From contig NC_056527.1 in assembly GCF_019175285.1 (NCBI RefSeq), positions 118,714,133 to 118,778,132 of the forward strand: a stretch of 64,000 nucleotides of DNA, written 5' to 3'. This document shows, piece by piece, positions 10,691 to 22,600 of the stretch (its first letter is position 1; each line of letters begins with the position of its first letter). The position numbers were made by a program, and so were the translations under genes. The notes beneath the pieces were generated by a model. That model was not told the origin of the DNA. It saw only the letters and a list, made by a program, of their open reading frames with translations, and made no database searches. Origin of the DNA: Sceloporus undulatus (Eukaryota; Chordata; Lepidosauria; Squamata; Phrynosomatidae).

Positions 10691-10795
10691 TGTGGGTCTT
10701 TCAGGCTCTGTGAATGCCATGTTCTAGAAGAGTTTATTCCTGACGTTTCGCTGGCATCTGTGGCTGGCATCTTCGGAGAATCTTCTTCAGAGAAG
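10690..10795 (+). repeat. Fold-back repeat fragment, copy 1
   Basis: 'tgtgggtctttcaggctctg', 'gaagagtttattcctgacgt' and 'ttcgctggcatctgtggctg' match the element at 12.78 kb. This is a single arm, with the opposite arm absent. The family is not identified with confidence. Confidence 0.5.
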
Positions 10796-10869
10796 AATAA
10801 ATAGAATAGGAAATCAATAAATCGGTGGACTCTGTTTTGGGGGCTGGGGTTCAGCACTTTGGGGGGGAG

Positions 10870-11850
10870 CCAGTTCCCCACCATGCCATCCCAGTAACAT
10901 GGGAAGCCCCAGACGCCAGCGGCACATGTCCCAGGGAGCAGGAGATCCCCCACAAAGTACCGTCCTCCAGCCCCTGATCCCCTTAGGAAGCCCCCCAGTT
11001 CCACCAGTCAAGTGTGCAGCAGGACCTCCCAGTGCCCACAGCCCTCAGCTGCCTGGCCTTGGGGTGGGATGGGGTCCCCAGCGCCCCTTCCCCAAATGCC
11101 TGGCCTGGCGGATCTGGATCTGGATCCAGCTGCCCCTGTCCATCAGCCAAGGGCCCAGCTGTCCAGCCCAGGCCTCTCCCTCCCCTCCATCCCCGTCGGC
11201 CGAAAGGAGATTCCCAGCCAAGGCCCAAGGCTGGCTTTCTTGAAAACAACCTCCCAAAATGTGAAAAGTAGCCAAAGACCGAGTTTGGTTCAAGATTTGT
11301 AGCTTGCAGTGAGAAGACGCGCAACTGCAGATCTGATCCACTGCAGATTCCTCTTTTGCAGAAGCAACATTTGCGTTTCTTTTAAAACGGCTAAGCGAGT
11401 TTTTAAAGAAATCACTTTTAAGCATGGAGACCGTTTCTCTCAAAACTCTTTTAAAGCTGCTTAATGCCTTTCCATCTTGTTTCAATTATTTACTGCTTGT
11501 AATCTGGAATTGTTTAAATGGCTCTCGGATCGCAGTGTTAACTGTTTGCCACCCTGAAATGAAATAATAAAAAGGGTCTTAATACCAAATAAAACTCCCT
11601 GCAGAGGAGCTGCCTTTTGCAATAAAAGGGTGGGAATTTGTGGGGCTGGGATTTAGGAGTCTTCTGAACCCCCTCCCCAGAAAAATCTCCCAACACTTTC
11701 ACAAGAATTGTCACAGTTCTGATGGGGGCAGATGGCTTTTAGGGGAGCGCAGGGGTCTCCGAAATCTCCCAGGGAGCAAGGGACCCCCATAAAGCATCAT
11801 CTCCCAGTTCCACCAGTAAGAAATGTGCAACAGGACCTACCCCACACGAA
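10870..11850 (+). repeat. Pair of diverged direct repeats about 0.8 kb apart
   Basis: 10,900-11,030 and 11,745-11,850 share 'tcccagggagca', a 'gacccccaYAaag' like segment, 'ccagttccaccagt' and 'gtgYRcaacaggacct' in the same order. The intervening 11.04-11.72 kb is moderately GC-rich, with no recognised gene or transposon. The repeats are old (many differences) and of unknown family. Confidence 0.5.
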
Positions 11851-11887
11851 GGAACCAGTCCTGGCAGAATGGAGTTGGCAATCCCAT

Positions 11888-11975
11888 CGCCCTCCAGATG
11901 TTGCTGGACGGAGACTTCCATCATTCTTCACCCTTGGCTAGGCAAATGGGAGTTGCAGTCCAACAATACATACCA
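11888..11975. mobile_element. Short fold-back MITE
   Basis: 'ctccagatgttgctggacgg' on the left is answered by 'tgggagttgcagtccaacaa' on the right around 'cccttggctagg'. This is the common reptile fold-back pattern related to the element at 6.86 kb. It is non-coding. Confidence 0.6.
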
Positions 11976-12084
11976 GGCTGCAAGATGCCCGCTCTTGTGG
12001 CAAGAGGAGCAATGCTCCTGCAAGGGGAGCATGGCCTTTTCTCCTCTTTTTGTAAAGTTTCAGAAAGGCATTCCTGGCTTATGG

Positions 12085-12185
12085 CGAAGTTTTCTTTGCA
12101 AGATTGGCTCAAGGCCTGTCATGGCCTTCCTCTGAGGCCAAGAGTATGCCACTTGCCCAGGGTCACTCCGGGGGTTTGGCTGGTC
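12085..12185 (-). repeat. SINE fragment, minus strand
   Basis: 'ttctttgcaagattggctca', 'ccttcctctgaggccaagag' and 'gccacttgcccagggtcac' are the reverse-oriented central body of the Sauria-type SINE also present at 0.15, 0.35 and 1.86 kb. Confidence 0.55.
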
Positions 12186-12189
12186 CCAA

Positions 12190-12780
12190 ATGCTTGGGCA
12201 GCCGATGATACAGAGGGACCACAGCATCCCTTTGGCCCCTTCCATCTTTCCTGCTTGTACTTCTCCCATTTATATCCATCCTGTTCAACGCCAGTCTTAG
12301 CCTCCTTTTGCAGGAGCCAAGGCTGGCGGCGGCTATAGCCTCGAGGGCAACCATCATCTCATCTACCTTTTCCAACAAAGCAAAAGCAGATTCTCCGTCA
12401 GGATCCAGGTCAGAAAAAGGACCCAGAGGTATGCAGGCGATAAAGCAATAACAACAAGAGTAATTGCTATCCCACCTCTTCAACAAGATTGAGGCATCTT
12501 GCATCAGTAAAAACCATACAATACAATAACATAAATCTCACTATCCCCTCCCTCCTTAATAATAATTAAGGGGATGGAGACCACTGCCCCAAATCTCTTC
12601 AGGGAGCCTGGAGGATGCCATTCCCATTCATTTCCCTGCAGAATAAAGGGTTTTCTGAGGTTCAGGCAAACCCAGTGAGAAGAACCACAGTCCGTTGGGG
12701 AGCATTGTTTGCACTTTGCAAAGTCCTCCGTGGGATTATTTTGCCCAGGAAACAGAGATGGGATTGGGAAGTCGAAGGCT
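12190..12780. other. Gene-free stretch
   Basis: No recognisable coding sequence or repeat family is seen here. Confidence 0.4.
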
Positions 12781-12945
12781 TCCACGGCCGGCATCCATAG
12801 TTTTTTGTGGGTTTTTCAGGCTATGAGACCATGTTCTTGAAGAGTTTATTCCTGATGTTTTGCTGACATCTATGGCTGGCGAAACATCAGGAATAAACTG
12901 TCCTAGACATGGCCAGAGAGCCCCAAAACCCACAACAAACAGAGA
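12780..12945. repeat. Fold-back repeat with both arms, copy 2
   Basis: The left arm reads 'tgtgggtttttcaggctatg' and 'gagtttattcctgatgtttt'. The right arm carries the complements 'cgaaacatcaggaataaact' and 'ccaaaacccacaacaa'. The arms meet at 'catctatggctgg'. The left end 'gtcgaaggcttccacggccg' is a familiar lizard repeat terminus. I cannot name the family safely. Confidence 0.6.
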
Positions 12946-13109
12946 TGCTATTCTGAAGCATTATTCTGCGCAGAAAGAGACATATTCCGATTTTCCACAT
13001 TGTGTCCTGCGTTCCCAAAGTGTACAAATCCTTCACTGTGTTGCAGAGACGCAAGGAAAACCCTTTTCACTTTTTAGCATTTTCTAATGGATCATCCTGT
13101 ATAAAATAC

Positions 13110-13786
13110 AAATGGAACTCCAGAGATGTCCATGAGAAGATCTAGAAGGCAATGCCATCATCACAAAAAGTCAACATGGGTTTCAGAGAAATAAGTCATG
13201 CCAGACAAACCTTATCTCCTTCTTTGATAAAATGACCAGCTTGAAAGATGAAGGGAATGCTGTGGATGTAGTAGATCTTGATTTCAGTAAGGCCTTTGAC
13301 AAAGTCCCCCTTGACATTCTTGCAATGTAAAATGTGGGCTAGACAAGGCAACTGTTAAGTGGATTTGTAACTGGTTGACCAGTCGAACCCAAAGGATGGT
13401 CAGCAATGGCTCCTTTTCACCTTGGAGAGAAGTGACCAGTGGGGTGTCCAGTGGGGCTCTGTCCTGGGCCCAGGGCTATTCAACATCTTTATCAATGACT
13501 TGGAGGACAGAATTGGGGGCATACTTATCAAATTTGCAGATGACACCAAATTAGGAGGAATAGCTAAGACTCCAAAGGACAGGATCAAGATTCAAAATGA
13601 CCTGAATAGACTAGAAAGCTGGGCCACAGCTAACAAAATAAGATTCAACACGGAGAAATGTAAGGTATTGCACTTAGGGAGGAAAAACGAAAAGCACAGA
13701 TATAGGATTATGGGGGACACCTGGCTGAATGAGAGACTTCTACGTGTGAAAGGGATCTAGGAGTCTTAGTAGACCACAAGTTGAAC
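13110..13786 (+). mobile_element. CR1 LINE fragment, reverse-transcriptase core
   Basis: The + strand reads the CR1 core in order: 'HGFQRNKSCQTNLISFFDKM', then 'VDVVDLDFSKAFDKVPLDIL', then 'LGPGLFNIFINDLEDRIGGI'. 'IKFADDTKLGG', 'FNTEKCKVLHLGRKN' and 'GDTWLNE' follow. FADD is the catalytic YXDD-type motif of the family. It contains frame breaks and stops at the N gap, where the CR1 'DLGVLVDHKLN' segment is just beginning, so more of it may lie in the gap. Confidence 0.85.
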
Positions 13787-13811
13787 NNNNNNNNNNNNNN
13801 NNNNNNNNNNN
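13787..13811. other. Assembly gap (25 N)
   Basis: There are exactly 25 N, directly at the broken end of a CR1 copy. The sequence after it does not continue CR1. Confidence 0.99.
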
Positions 13812-15286
13812 TTGTCTTTTTTGAGGTGTCTGTGAAGGGAATCCCCAACCTACCACAAATGCCTTCTCATGCGTGCAACCCATTGGGTTTCCCCTTTACT
13901 CTGCCGCATATCACCTTCCCGACTTTCCGGGACTGAGCTTTGTGGGAGGCAGCGGAAGAACGAGCCAGGAAACGGCTCTGTGTGGAAGGGATGGGGTTAC
14001 TGACGTGCCATGAAGCTTGCAAAAAGCCGAGGCAGAGGGAGAAAAAATGGCCAGACCTTTGGCCCCTTCCTAGTCCTAATCTTGTTCAACTCTGACCAGC
14101 AACCATAGGTTTATGAGTCTTAGGCAGGTCTCTTTTGTGGGCTCCTCCTGGAGATGCTCCAGGGGCTGCACATGGGGGCCTTTTGCACTGGTGCACAAGC
14201 AGTTGTGCAGGGGGTTTCTTTTAGCCCGATTACTGTCAACTTTGATGGGCAGTAGTGGTTTCAGGTGAGCTTCTTTACCTAACCCTGTCTGAGGGTCCCT
14301 GCAAGTTCTCCTCGTGTCTCCCACCCATGGATGGGCCCTGAGGCCTGCTTAAACCTGTGAAACTCAGACAAAATGGGCCTGTTTAGGATTGTATGGAACC
14401 AAGGAATGACATTTGAAACGGCATGTCTGCGGACTAACAGAAACTGAAGTTTAGGAGCATTGAGCCTGGCATTTGAGGCAACAATGATCGGGGGCTCATA
14501 CTCTGATTTCCACGGGAGGTCGGTGAGGGGTAATGTAAGTTGCTCCCGTTACCATCTATGCAAAGGATTAAAACACTACACCAATTCAGTACCGTACCTT
14601 GCTGATGGGACTCGTTATCTGGAAAACACAGGTTGGTCATGATTTATGTGGCTTTGAGGTACCTGGACCCAGATTTACAGCATTTTAAACCCGAGTCAAG
14701 GTCATTTAAAAACAAATATAAAACCCAGCCTCTTACCTCCTGAGTTGAGCAAAAAGACCAGGTTGCCCTATTATTATGACGCATATCATCATTCCCAACA
14801 TTCACTTACAGTTGTAATTGTAAGATGATATGCTTCATTAATCCTTAGGTGTCATATATGAAAACACAATTCTTTGAAACGAAACGGAAAAAGGCATTTT
14901 AATTTTATTTTAAGCAGCTGTTTCTGCTTCAAGCTGATAGGAGCCAATGTTGGCATGCCTACGAGGTGGGCACTATGAGCGGTGGTAAAATATGTCAAGG
15001 ACGGTTGGTTTAGGCATCTTTGTCTAAAAGCCCAATTTGCCGGTTTGTTTCTTTTTTTTCTTTTGAGTTTTGGCCACCCGACACTCCCTGGCCAAGAAGA
15101 GGCAGCTGCCAGGCGGAAGTTGACCACAGCTTGCTAGTCCAGGTCCAGATTGCCCAACCTGTTTGGCTCTGACTCCTGGGCACCTTAACCCCAGGCTTGT
15201 AGGCATTGTTTCCCTAGGCCCTTCAGTTTAAATAAAAGTTTTTTGCGGGAATGGCATCTAACTGAATAGTCTTTCCTCTTCTGCAG
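13812..15286. other. Gene-free tract upstream of GIGYF1 exons
   Basis: No coding similarity was recognised. This probably lies in the 5' intron or flank of GIGYF1. Confidence 0.4.
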
Positions 15287-15345
15287 CTCCCCATCCCTTG
15301 AAACCAGCCTCACAGAGAAGCGTTACGCTCCAGGCAGCGCCTTCA
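15287..15345 (+). other. Candidate 5' UTR exon of GIGYF1
   Basis: A good acceptor 'tcttctgcag' precedes 15,286, and 'cttcaag|gtataa' gives a plausible donor. There is no reading frame of note. The exon is predicted only from its splice signals and its place 350 bp before the first coding exon. Confidence 0.3.
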
Positions 15346-15689
15346 AGGTATAACAGAGAGTGATCGGGATGCTTCTAAGAAAAACAACCACCTTTTCTTT
15401 CTCACCAGCTTGCCCTCTTCTCAATCCACCCTCCCCACCTTTGACCTCCTGCCCCCTACATCTTCTGAAATGGCGAGTGCATTCTCTTAGACTTCAGAGG
15501 GATCTCCTGGTCCATTTTCATCCTTCCACTTTGGTCAAAGAGGGTCTGGGGCATTAGCCATAGCAGCAAAGGCGGGAGGCCTTGGTCCTGCTGCCTCTCC
15601 CATTGGCACTCTTCTTGCCTCCACGGTTGTTGGAGAAGAACAGGAAGACAAACACAACCGACGAGAGTGAGAGAGCTCAGTCCAGGAGC

Positions 15690-16618
15690 AGCAGAGGCAT
15701 CTGCGACTCTGAAACTTTGGGCCAGAAAGTGGTGAGTTAGTTTTTGATGGGGGTATGAAATTGTGAGGTTGCGGCGGCACAGGGTGACTAGTGTACCCTT
15801 TTTGTCCGAGGTTATGGTGGGGTTGATCATTTATGTAATCTAATCTAGATAAGCAATGTACATGTAAAAGTGTGCTCCTTTTCCATTCTTCTGCCTCCCT
15901 CCAGGCCGGGCGGGCTCTCCAGCGGCGGAGGGGAAGTGTCTGCGTCCCTCCACCCTCCCTGCCTCCAAAGTACAAATTAGCTACTACCGATATGTGAGGG
16001 AAAGAGATCAGAGATGTTGGCCACTTACATCAAAGACAAACAAGTTATGTGCAGTGCGCTGCCTCCACCAGCCCTCTCTCGCTTTCTCTCCCTCCTTCTA
16101 AGGATAGGGAGTGGATTTTGATTTTTTATCATTTGTCCTCCTTTCTGTATCTTCTCTTGGAAAGTAACCCCGAAGAGACACATTCTGGGCTGGGGCAAGC
16201 TGGGGGAGGTGTGGACCTCATGTCAGGCCACTAAAATTGTCCCTCTTCTTTCCTCCTTTCTACCCTTGGGCCCTGTCCCTGCAGGTCCCAGAGGGAACTC
16301 CAGGAAAAAGAATTCTCTGCCATTTCCAGGATGCTCCTCTGCAACCCCTGGCATCTTAGTACCGTTGGCAGAAGAAGAAACAGGTAAGTATAGGAGTGAA
16401 AGAGGATCTTTGGCTTGTCAAGTCTGCGATCCAGGGACTTCCTTCCTCTCCATGACATGTTTGGGGGGGGATCCTTCTCTCTCGCTCTTTCTTCCCCTCT
16501 TTTCGAGGAACTTTCTCCAATGTCTGTGAATGTGTTGCAGTGCTGAGCTGATGGAAGGGGGACTGGAGCTGCCCCCGCCGGGGTCTCCCGGGGGGCAGGG
16601 GCAGCACACGAAGCCGAG
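15690..16618 (+). CDS. GIGYF1: GIGYF1 exons 1-4: N-terminus and 4EHP-binding helix
   Basis: The first exon reads AAEASATLNFGPEW with one-base slips, matching the family start MAAETLNFGPEW. The ATG itself is not readable. Exon 2 gives RALSSGGGEVSASPPPS, then PKYKLADYRY and the REEM..TYIKD helix. This is the Y-X-Y-X4-L type 4EHP-binding motif. A short extra stretch near 16,003-16,010 interrupts it. Exon 3 gives VPEELQEKEFSAIFQDAPLQ and PLA.VPLAEEE. Exon 4 gives RNFSPMSVNVV and VLRLMG, then a Gly/Arg-rich run. The donor GTAAGTA after exon 3 is a perfect consensus. Confidence 0.9.
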
Positions 16619-19600
16619 GTATGAAGACCTTTGGGTACTATGGGATGTTGGTGGGAGTGCCCTCCCATTGCTGCCCTTGTCCTCTCTTACATGGTGATGA
16701 CAGTTGTTGTGCCGCCCAAGTGATGCCTTTCTTTCCATGGAAACAGGCCGGTGCCGTGGCGAGGAGGAGAGTGGCTTTTACCAACGAAGAATTGACGACG
16801 GTGGATGGAAGGAGCATTTGGCCGTGGTGGGGTTCGTGAGATACACCGTAGCCAGGAGTTGGGCTGACGGGTGCGTGATAGGCAGGCGCTGAGATGAGGG
16901 TCTTGATGGTGATGGGTGGCTCCCTCTTCTCCTCCTTCTGCTCTGATGCTTGCTTTTTTTTCCTCTTTCCTTCTGCAGAGGGGAAACGTCGGTTTTGAGA
17001 AGCCCAATCGACGGGAATTAGGTATGTGGGAGTGTGGGAACGCCTCCGGACTTTGGGGCTCCATAGGCCAACGAAACTGCCAGAGTGGGGCATTTCTGCT
17101 GCTTTTTCAAGGATTATGGGGTATGGGTGGGAGTCGAGTTCCCAGGTGTCTCATTTTCTACAGTTATGCATGCAGTATTTGGGGTCCTAAAAGTCTTCTC
17201 CACAAGCCTGTGAAATCGTATCGAGATGTGGGTGCCCGCCCCAAGACCACCCAGCCTGACTTCCAGGCATTTAGCGTGACATCCCAGCTAGCATGCCAGG
17301 ATTCTGTTTGCACTTGGCTGACAGGGCACACTCTTCTCCTCTTTCCTTGCCACTGGGCAGACGTAAAGCTTTCCTCCATGATGCTGATTTACATAATGAG
17401 ATTTACATAGGTGGGAGTCCTGTGGTGTTCGTTTGAAAATCTTGCAAGAGAGTTCTAAGATTTCAAAAGCCCCCCCCAAAAAAAAACCCCAAAAAACTTT
17501 ATAGGCTTTTTCATGTGTGCTGAACAGTGGCCCACCTGGTGGAGGACTTTCTACTTTGGACATGTTGCTGTCTGGTCCTTCCCTTTCTGGGTAATTGTTT
17601 TACTTCTTGGCGCGATACCTCATCTTTATTGATGGTGCTTGTGGCTAATGACAACCAACAGGAGAAAAAACATAAAAAAAACACTAAAACCCAAAACTTA
17701 TCAAGTATCTAGAACCATAAAAGTACATTCTACCTAGAAAATTAAGCTATACAAGTCTGCTAAAGACATTATCGGGAAAAAAACGCACAGACAATTGGGG
17801 CACTTCTGTTAAATTTGTATACAGTGGTACAAAACTGGTGGTGAGATCATCCTGTCACCAGCTTTTGGCCGGGGCACTCCTCTCTTCCTGAGGCAATTAG
17901 TTTTGCAGGGGCCACCTTGAATCAAGGAGAATCTCAAAGTGATTTTGTCCTTCTTTGGTGAGGGAGGAGGGCTAACGCTGTCTGAAAAACACCATGCCTA
18001 GTTCAGCCTAATTCCCAAACCCCTACAATTCCTCTGTTGAGAGCGGCTTTCTTCTGTCAGGTTTTGACCTCGTTCTTTCTGTTCCCTTTCCACTGAACTG
18101 GAGGTATCTTTGAGTACCTGTTTTGGCTTGTCATGCTTCCACAGCTGTGGCTGTTGGTGTGTATTATCTGGGTTCACTTTTGTGCTTTCTCTGGCAGATG
18201 GGTTTCTGGTGTTGTCTTGTTGGGGCCAGTCTCCAACCTGGTCCTCCCCAAACTCTTCTGTCTTCTTCCCCCTCTAGCCCGGGCACCGTTGAGGGAAGGA
18301 AAGCCCCTCCAGGCCGGAGGACTTGCCGCTCAGATAGCGACAAACTGCGGGACATCCGAGAGGAGCACGAGGAAGACGAGGAGAGTGGGGAGGCAGCGGC
18401 CGCTAGGAGGCAGCTGGCGGCCAAGAAGAGTGGGGAGAGGCCAGGCGGTGAGATGAGACCAGGCGTGAGCGCTGGCGGTCAGCCAGCCCAGGTAAGGCTC
18501 CTGGTATGGGGCTGTGTTTGGGAGAGGAAGGAAGGAAAGTTCAGTGAGGCCTCTGGATCATGTGGGAGAGGTGGACCTCTTGTTGGGCAATGGCATTGCT
18601 TCACAGGGGAGGGGGCAAAGCACCTGTAAACTTCCTTCCTCCTAACTCCACAGATGGAGGGCCTCGTCTCGCAGGATTGAAGAGAGCATGGTGGGGAAGG
18701 GACGCAGGCGAAGTTCGACTCGACTCCGAGATCGTGAGGATGAGCCCGCGGGGTGGGCGGCGCCTCGGCACACACAGTCGACAGCTTTGAGGATGATAAG
18801 GAGGGGGCGCCCCGAAGGGTGCTTGGAAGATGAGGAAGAGGGGAAAATGGGGACTTAGACTCTTCCGGGGCCTGTAAGTCCCCAAGGTAAGGGAGGTGGG
18901 GCTGGGAGGGGTGGGGAGGAGCCACTTCATTGGGGGTCCCTGGCGGGACTCAGAAACGGCTCAGGAAAGTTCCCCCTTTAGTTTTTCCTTTCAATAAAAC
19001 TGCCTCCCTTCCCACCCAGAAAAAGACCCATAAAACACTTGCACTACTTTGTGGCGGAATTACCCCCCCCCCAAACATTTTTCCTCCTTGACCTTGAGCC
19101 TAGCTTTCACACCAGATCATTGGTTTTTCCAGCTCCTTCAGTTTTTTTTGTCTTGAATTCTGGGCAAGTTCCGTGATGATTCAGAAAGCCGTTAGAGTTT
19201 GTTAGAGTAGCCTTTCCCACTCTGGTGTGTTCAGATAATTTGGAGACTAGAATTCCCCTGTAGGGGGTGAGGTTTTGGGAACTGTGGGCCCCATTCATCA
19301 GCGGATCGTGGGTTGGCAAAAGCTTTGTCTGAGATTGCACAAAGCATTGGTGGTTCTTTGTTAAATTATCCCAAGGGACGAAACCGCAAGGCCAGAGCAC
19401 CTTGTTTTCCAAAGTGTTGCATTCCCATCCGCCTTATATTCTAAACCAAGCGGAGAAGGTTACCTCCAGCAGGTTTGGCCGGTCATGGGGCCTCTTCCTT
19501 CCCAGCAGTCCCTGCCCGAAATGCTCTTCCTCCCTTTGGGCAAACAGGAGCTTTGGGGTATTTTTTGTTGCATGTCTGTATCCCACAACTAACATTGAGC

Positions 19601-22600
19601 CCTCTCCTTCTGCCACTTCCACAGAGCTCCCAAAGAAGGCAATTCCTGAAGAAGCAGGATGTTTACGTTTCCAACCTTGCAAGAGGAAGAGGAAACAAAG
19701 AGAGGAAGAGGAAGAGGGGGAAGGAACGATCTCCGCAGAGCCACGGATGTGAGTCAGAGGTTGGGTAATGGAGAGGTTCCTGTCGCCCCACAGCCACAGG
19801 AGGTGGTCGACCGAGGGTAAGAGGGTGCAGGTGGTTTCTTGGAGCGGAGTGAACCATTTTGCTTCCACCTCCAGGTTTTAAAATTGATGTTTTTCTCCTC
19901 TTCCCCCCCCCCCCAAAGAATGGAAGGAAGCCCCGCAAGAGCCAGATGAGACCGTCCAGCCCCTCCCGGTCCCTGTGGCGCTCTGCCCCCCCTTTCCCTG
20001 GCTGCTGCCACCCTACCAGATGGTGAATGTGAAACAGTTGGCCCAGGGGGTTACTCCCTACAACTGAGGGGTCCGTGCTGGCAGCAGCAGCAACCAGGCT
20101 TGCCGACGAAACGATGGGATGGTAGGTGTCCAGCTTTCCCTCCCTATTCTCCCCTGCTAATCTGCCGGCCAAAATGTGGGCTGGAGGAAAAGGACAGAAT
20201 CCACAGCAGTTTGAAACTGTTAACCTTGGAAGAAACATGAAGGCTAGACTGTTTTGGAGATGGGGTGGGGAATTTTATTCTGTTTTTCCTGAGGGCAAGG
20301 GTCCCTCCCTCCTCCTTTCTTCTGAAGATTGGGACCCCCCCCCCCCCGAGCAGGCTGGAGGGGCTCTGGGATCGGCGGGATTGGGATACTGGTTCTGCCC
20401 AGCATTTGTTCTCATCTACCCCCTCCACAAATCCCAGGGGATCCAGGCTACTAAGCTCACCAAACTCAGCTCAACCCTGTTGTTGCATCTCGGTTTCCCA
20501 GCAATCAGTTACTTATCCACAATGCTGTCAGTGCTTGCTGCTGAATTTGCTGTTGGGCGACAATTAGGATGAAGATGGGTGACACCCCTGCAGCTCAGGA
20601 TGGTGAGCTAGATTTAGAAGGCAGAGTTCCCTCTTGTGGCTGTCTTTGTCACTTCCCCGCTCTCTCAAACAAACAAACACACCAGCTTCATTATACCGCT
20701 TCATTACATCTAAGCAGGTCTATTGGTTTACAACTGTAAGCTAATTTTGCCCCCAACAATCTGGGTTACTCATTTTAGCGACCTCGGAAGGATATTGCCA
20801 AGCCTGAGCTGAGCTTGAGCCCTTTGCTGCCGTATTGAACTCGCACCTATGGTTTTTTGGCTTGTGAGTGGCTGCAGTAAGGCATTGAACCACTGAACCA
20901 CCAGGTACTTTCCTCTTGCCTCCCATTCTGATACAGAGTGATCGACACAGATGCCACTGCTCCCCAGTCAAACATGGTCACCCACCTGAGGCAACAGAAC
21001 CCTGACGGGGTGACCCCATGACGCAACACCACTCCTTTCTATGGTTGATGAATTCTCCTGCTCCGAAAGCTTTGCCTCCTAGGGCGGTTCAGAATCTGCC
21101 AGCAGCTAGCAGGATAAGGAGAGAGGGGCGTGGACTTTCGCTTCCCCTTGGTTCACAAGGCTAAGGTATTGAAAGTCACAGGGATGGATTCCTTGTTAAC
21201 CAGTGCTGCCCTGGACTACCATTCGCTTGTGCACATGGGTGAGGGGAGAACGAGAAAAGCTTCCCTCTGTTCCAGACTTCTACTTTTTTTCTCGTGATGG
21301 CACTGTCTCCCTTCCAGCTGTCCAGGAAGACACGGTCATACTGTATCTGGCTGTGTCTCCTGAAAATGATCGCCCCTCCTAAAAACTCCTTCCTTTTGTT
21401 TCCCCTCTTTCCTCCCAGGAGCCGAGAAGAGAGAAGATGGTTGGCGTCCTTGCAAGACAGCCCCTGAGGGGAGCATTCCCCCAGACCATTGTGGCTACCG
21501 CAACACAAGCCCGCTGCCTTGCCACTATCCCACGAGCAAGCCATGAAGTGGTTCTACAAGGATCCCCAGGGGGAGATCCAAGGTCCAGTGGGATCATGAA
21601 GAGCGTCATGCAGGCATGCCACAAATACCTACCTGCAATGGGACAAAACCGGCTGGGCCAGTGGGTCACCTTTCTCCCTTGACCATCCCCAGGGCCTTCA
21701 CGACTCAGGGAGATGGCGGAAGTGGTTCCAGGCTGGCTACTCACGACGTCGCTGCTTGGTGAAGCTGGGGCTGTTGTGATGAGCGGCTTCCAGCCACTGG
21801 GGGCCTGAGGTCATCACGATGGGGGAAGAGTGCCTTCTGCTCCGGGTCCATTCACCTCCGCCTTTATGTGTGAGCACTTTCTTTGGGGGGAAGTGGGTTC
21901 TGGCCAGGAAGACTTGGTCTATCCTCCACCCTCGCTATAGGAGAGCAACAGCAAACGCAGTCATTGGGATGGCAGGAAACTAGGTAGGCAGATCATGAAC
22001 AGCTACTCTCTTCTTCTTGGGCTTGCAACTGCCGAACCCCCGAGTGGCCATTGGGAGGTGGCTTAAGATTTACGTGCTGGTGTGAGGGAGGCAGTCGGCA
22101 AGTCCCTGACTGTTTTCCTTCTTGGGTAGATGCAGTTTTGAGCCCACCTCAGACATTTATAAGCAGGGGTAATAAAAACAGTAATGGCTGGAACACTCAT
22201 TCAGGGGGGGAAAAAAACGCGCTAAAACAGTTTCCATCGCAGGAAAAGTAACACACTTTCCCTATTTTTTGATGGTGCATTGCCCACATATCTGGGTGAG
22301 GTAATGTTACAGACTTTCTTTAAAAACAATATTGTGTTACTTACTAATGATAGTTATGGTTATGGCATGTCCTCTATAGTAAATGTAACCTTGTAAGTGA
22401 TCTGTTGAGAGTGATGGCTGAATGAATGGGATCTTTAAAAAGGCTGTTGTGTGCTGGCAGCTGGACAGTGAGGAATAAGAGTCGAGATAGGAGCAGACTT
22501 AGCCCTTGGAGATAGAGGAGAGGTTCGAATCAGGTCAGTTTGCTAGGCTTAAGAGTAGAGAGGGATTAGTTTTTGAGGGCAGCAGGTAGTAGCCTGTGTT

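Noticed and set aside
15535-16668. Open minus-strand frames opposite the first GIGYF1 exons
   Set aside because: They are shadows of exons and introns that clearly encode GIGYF1 on the + strand.
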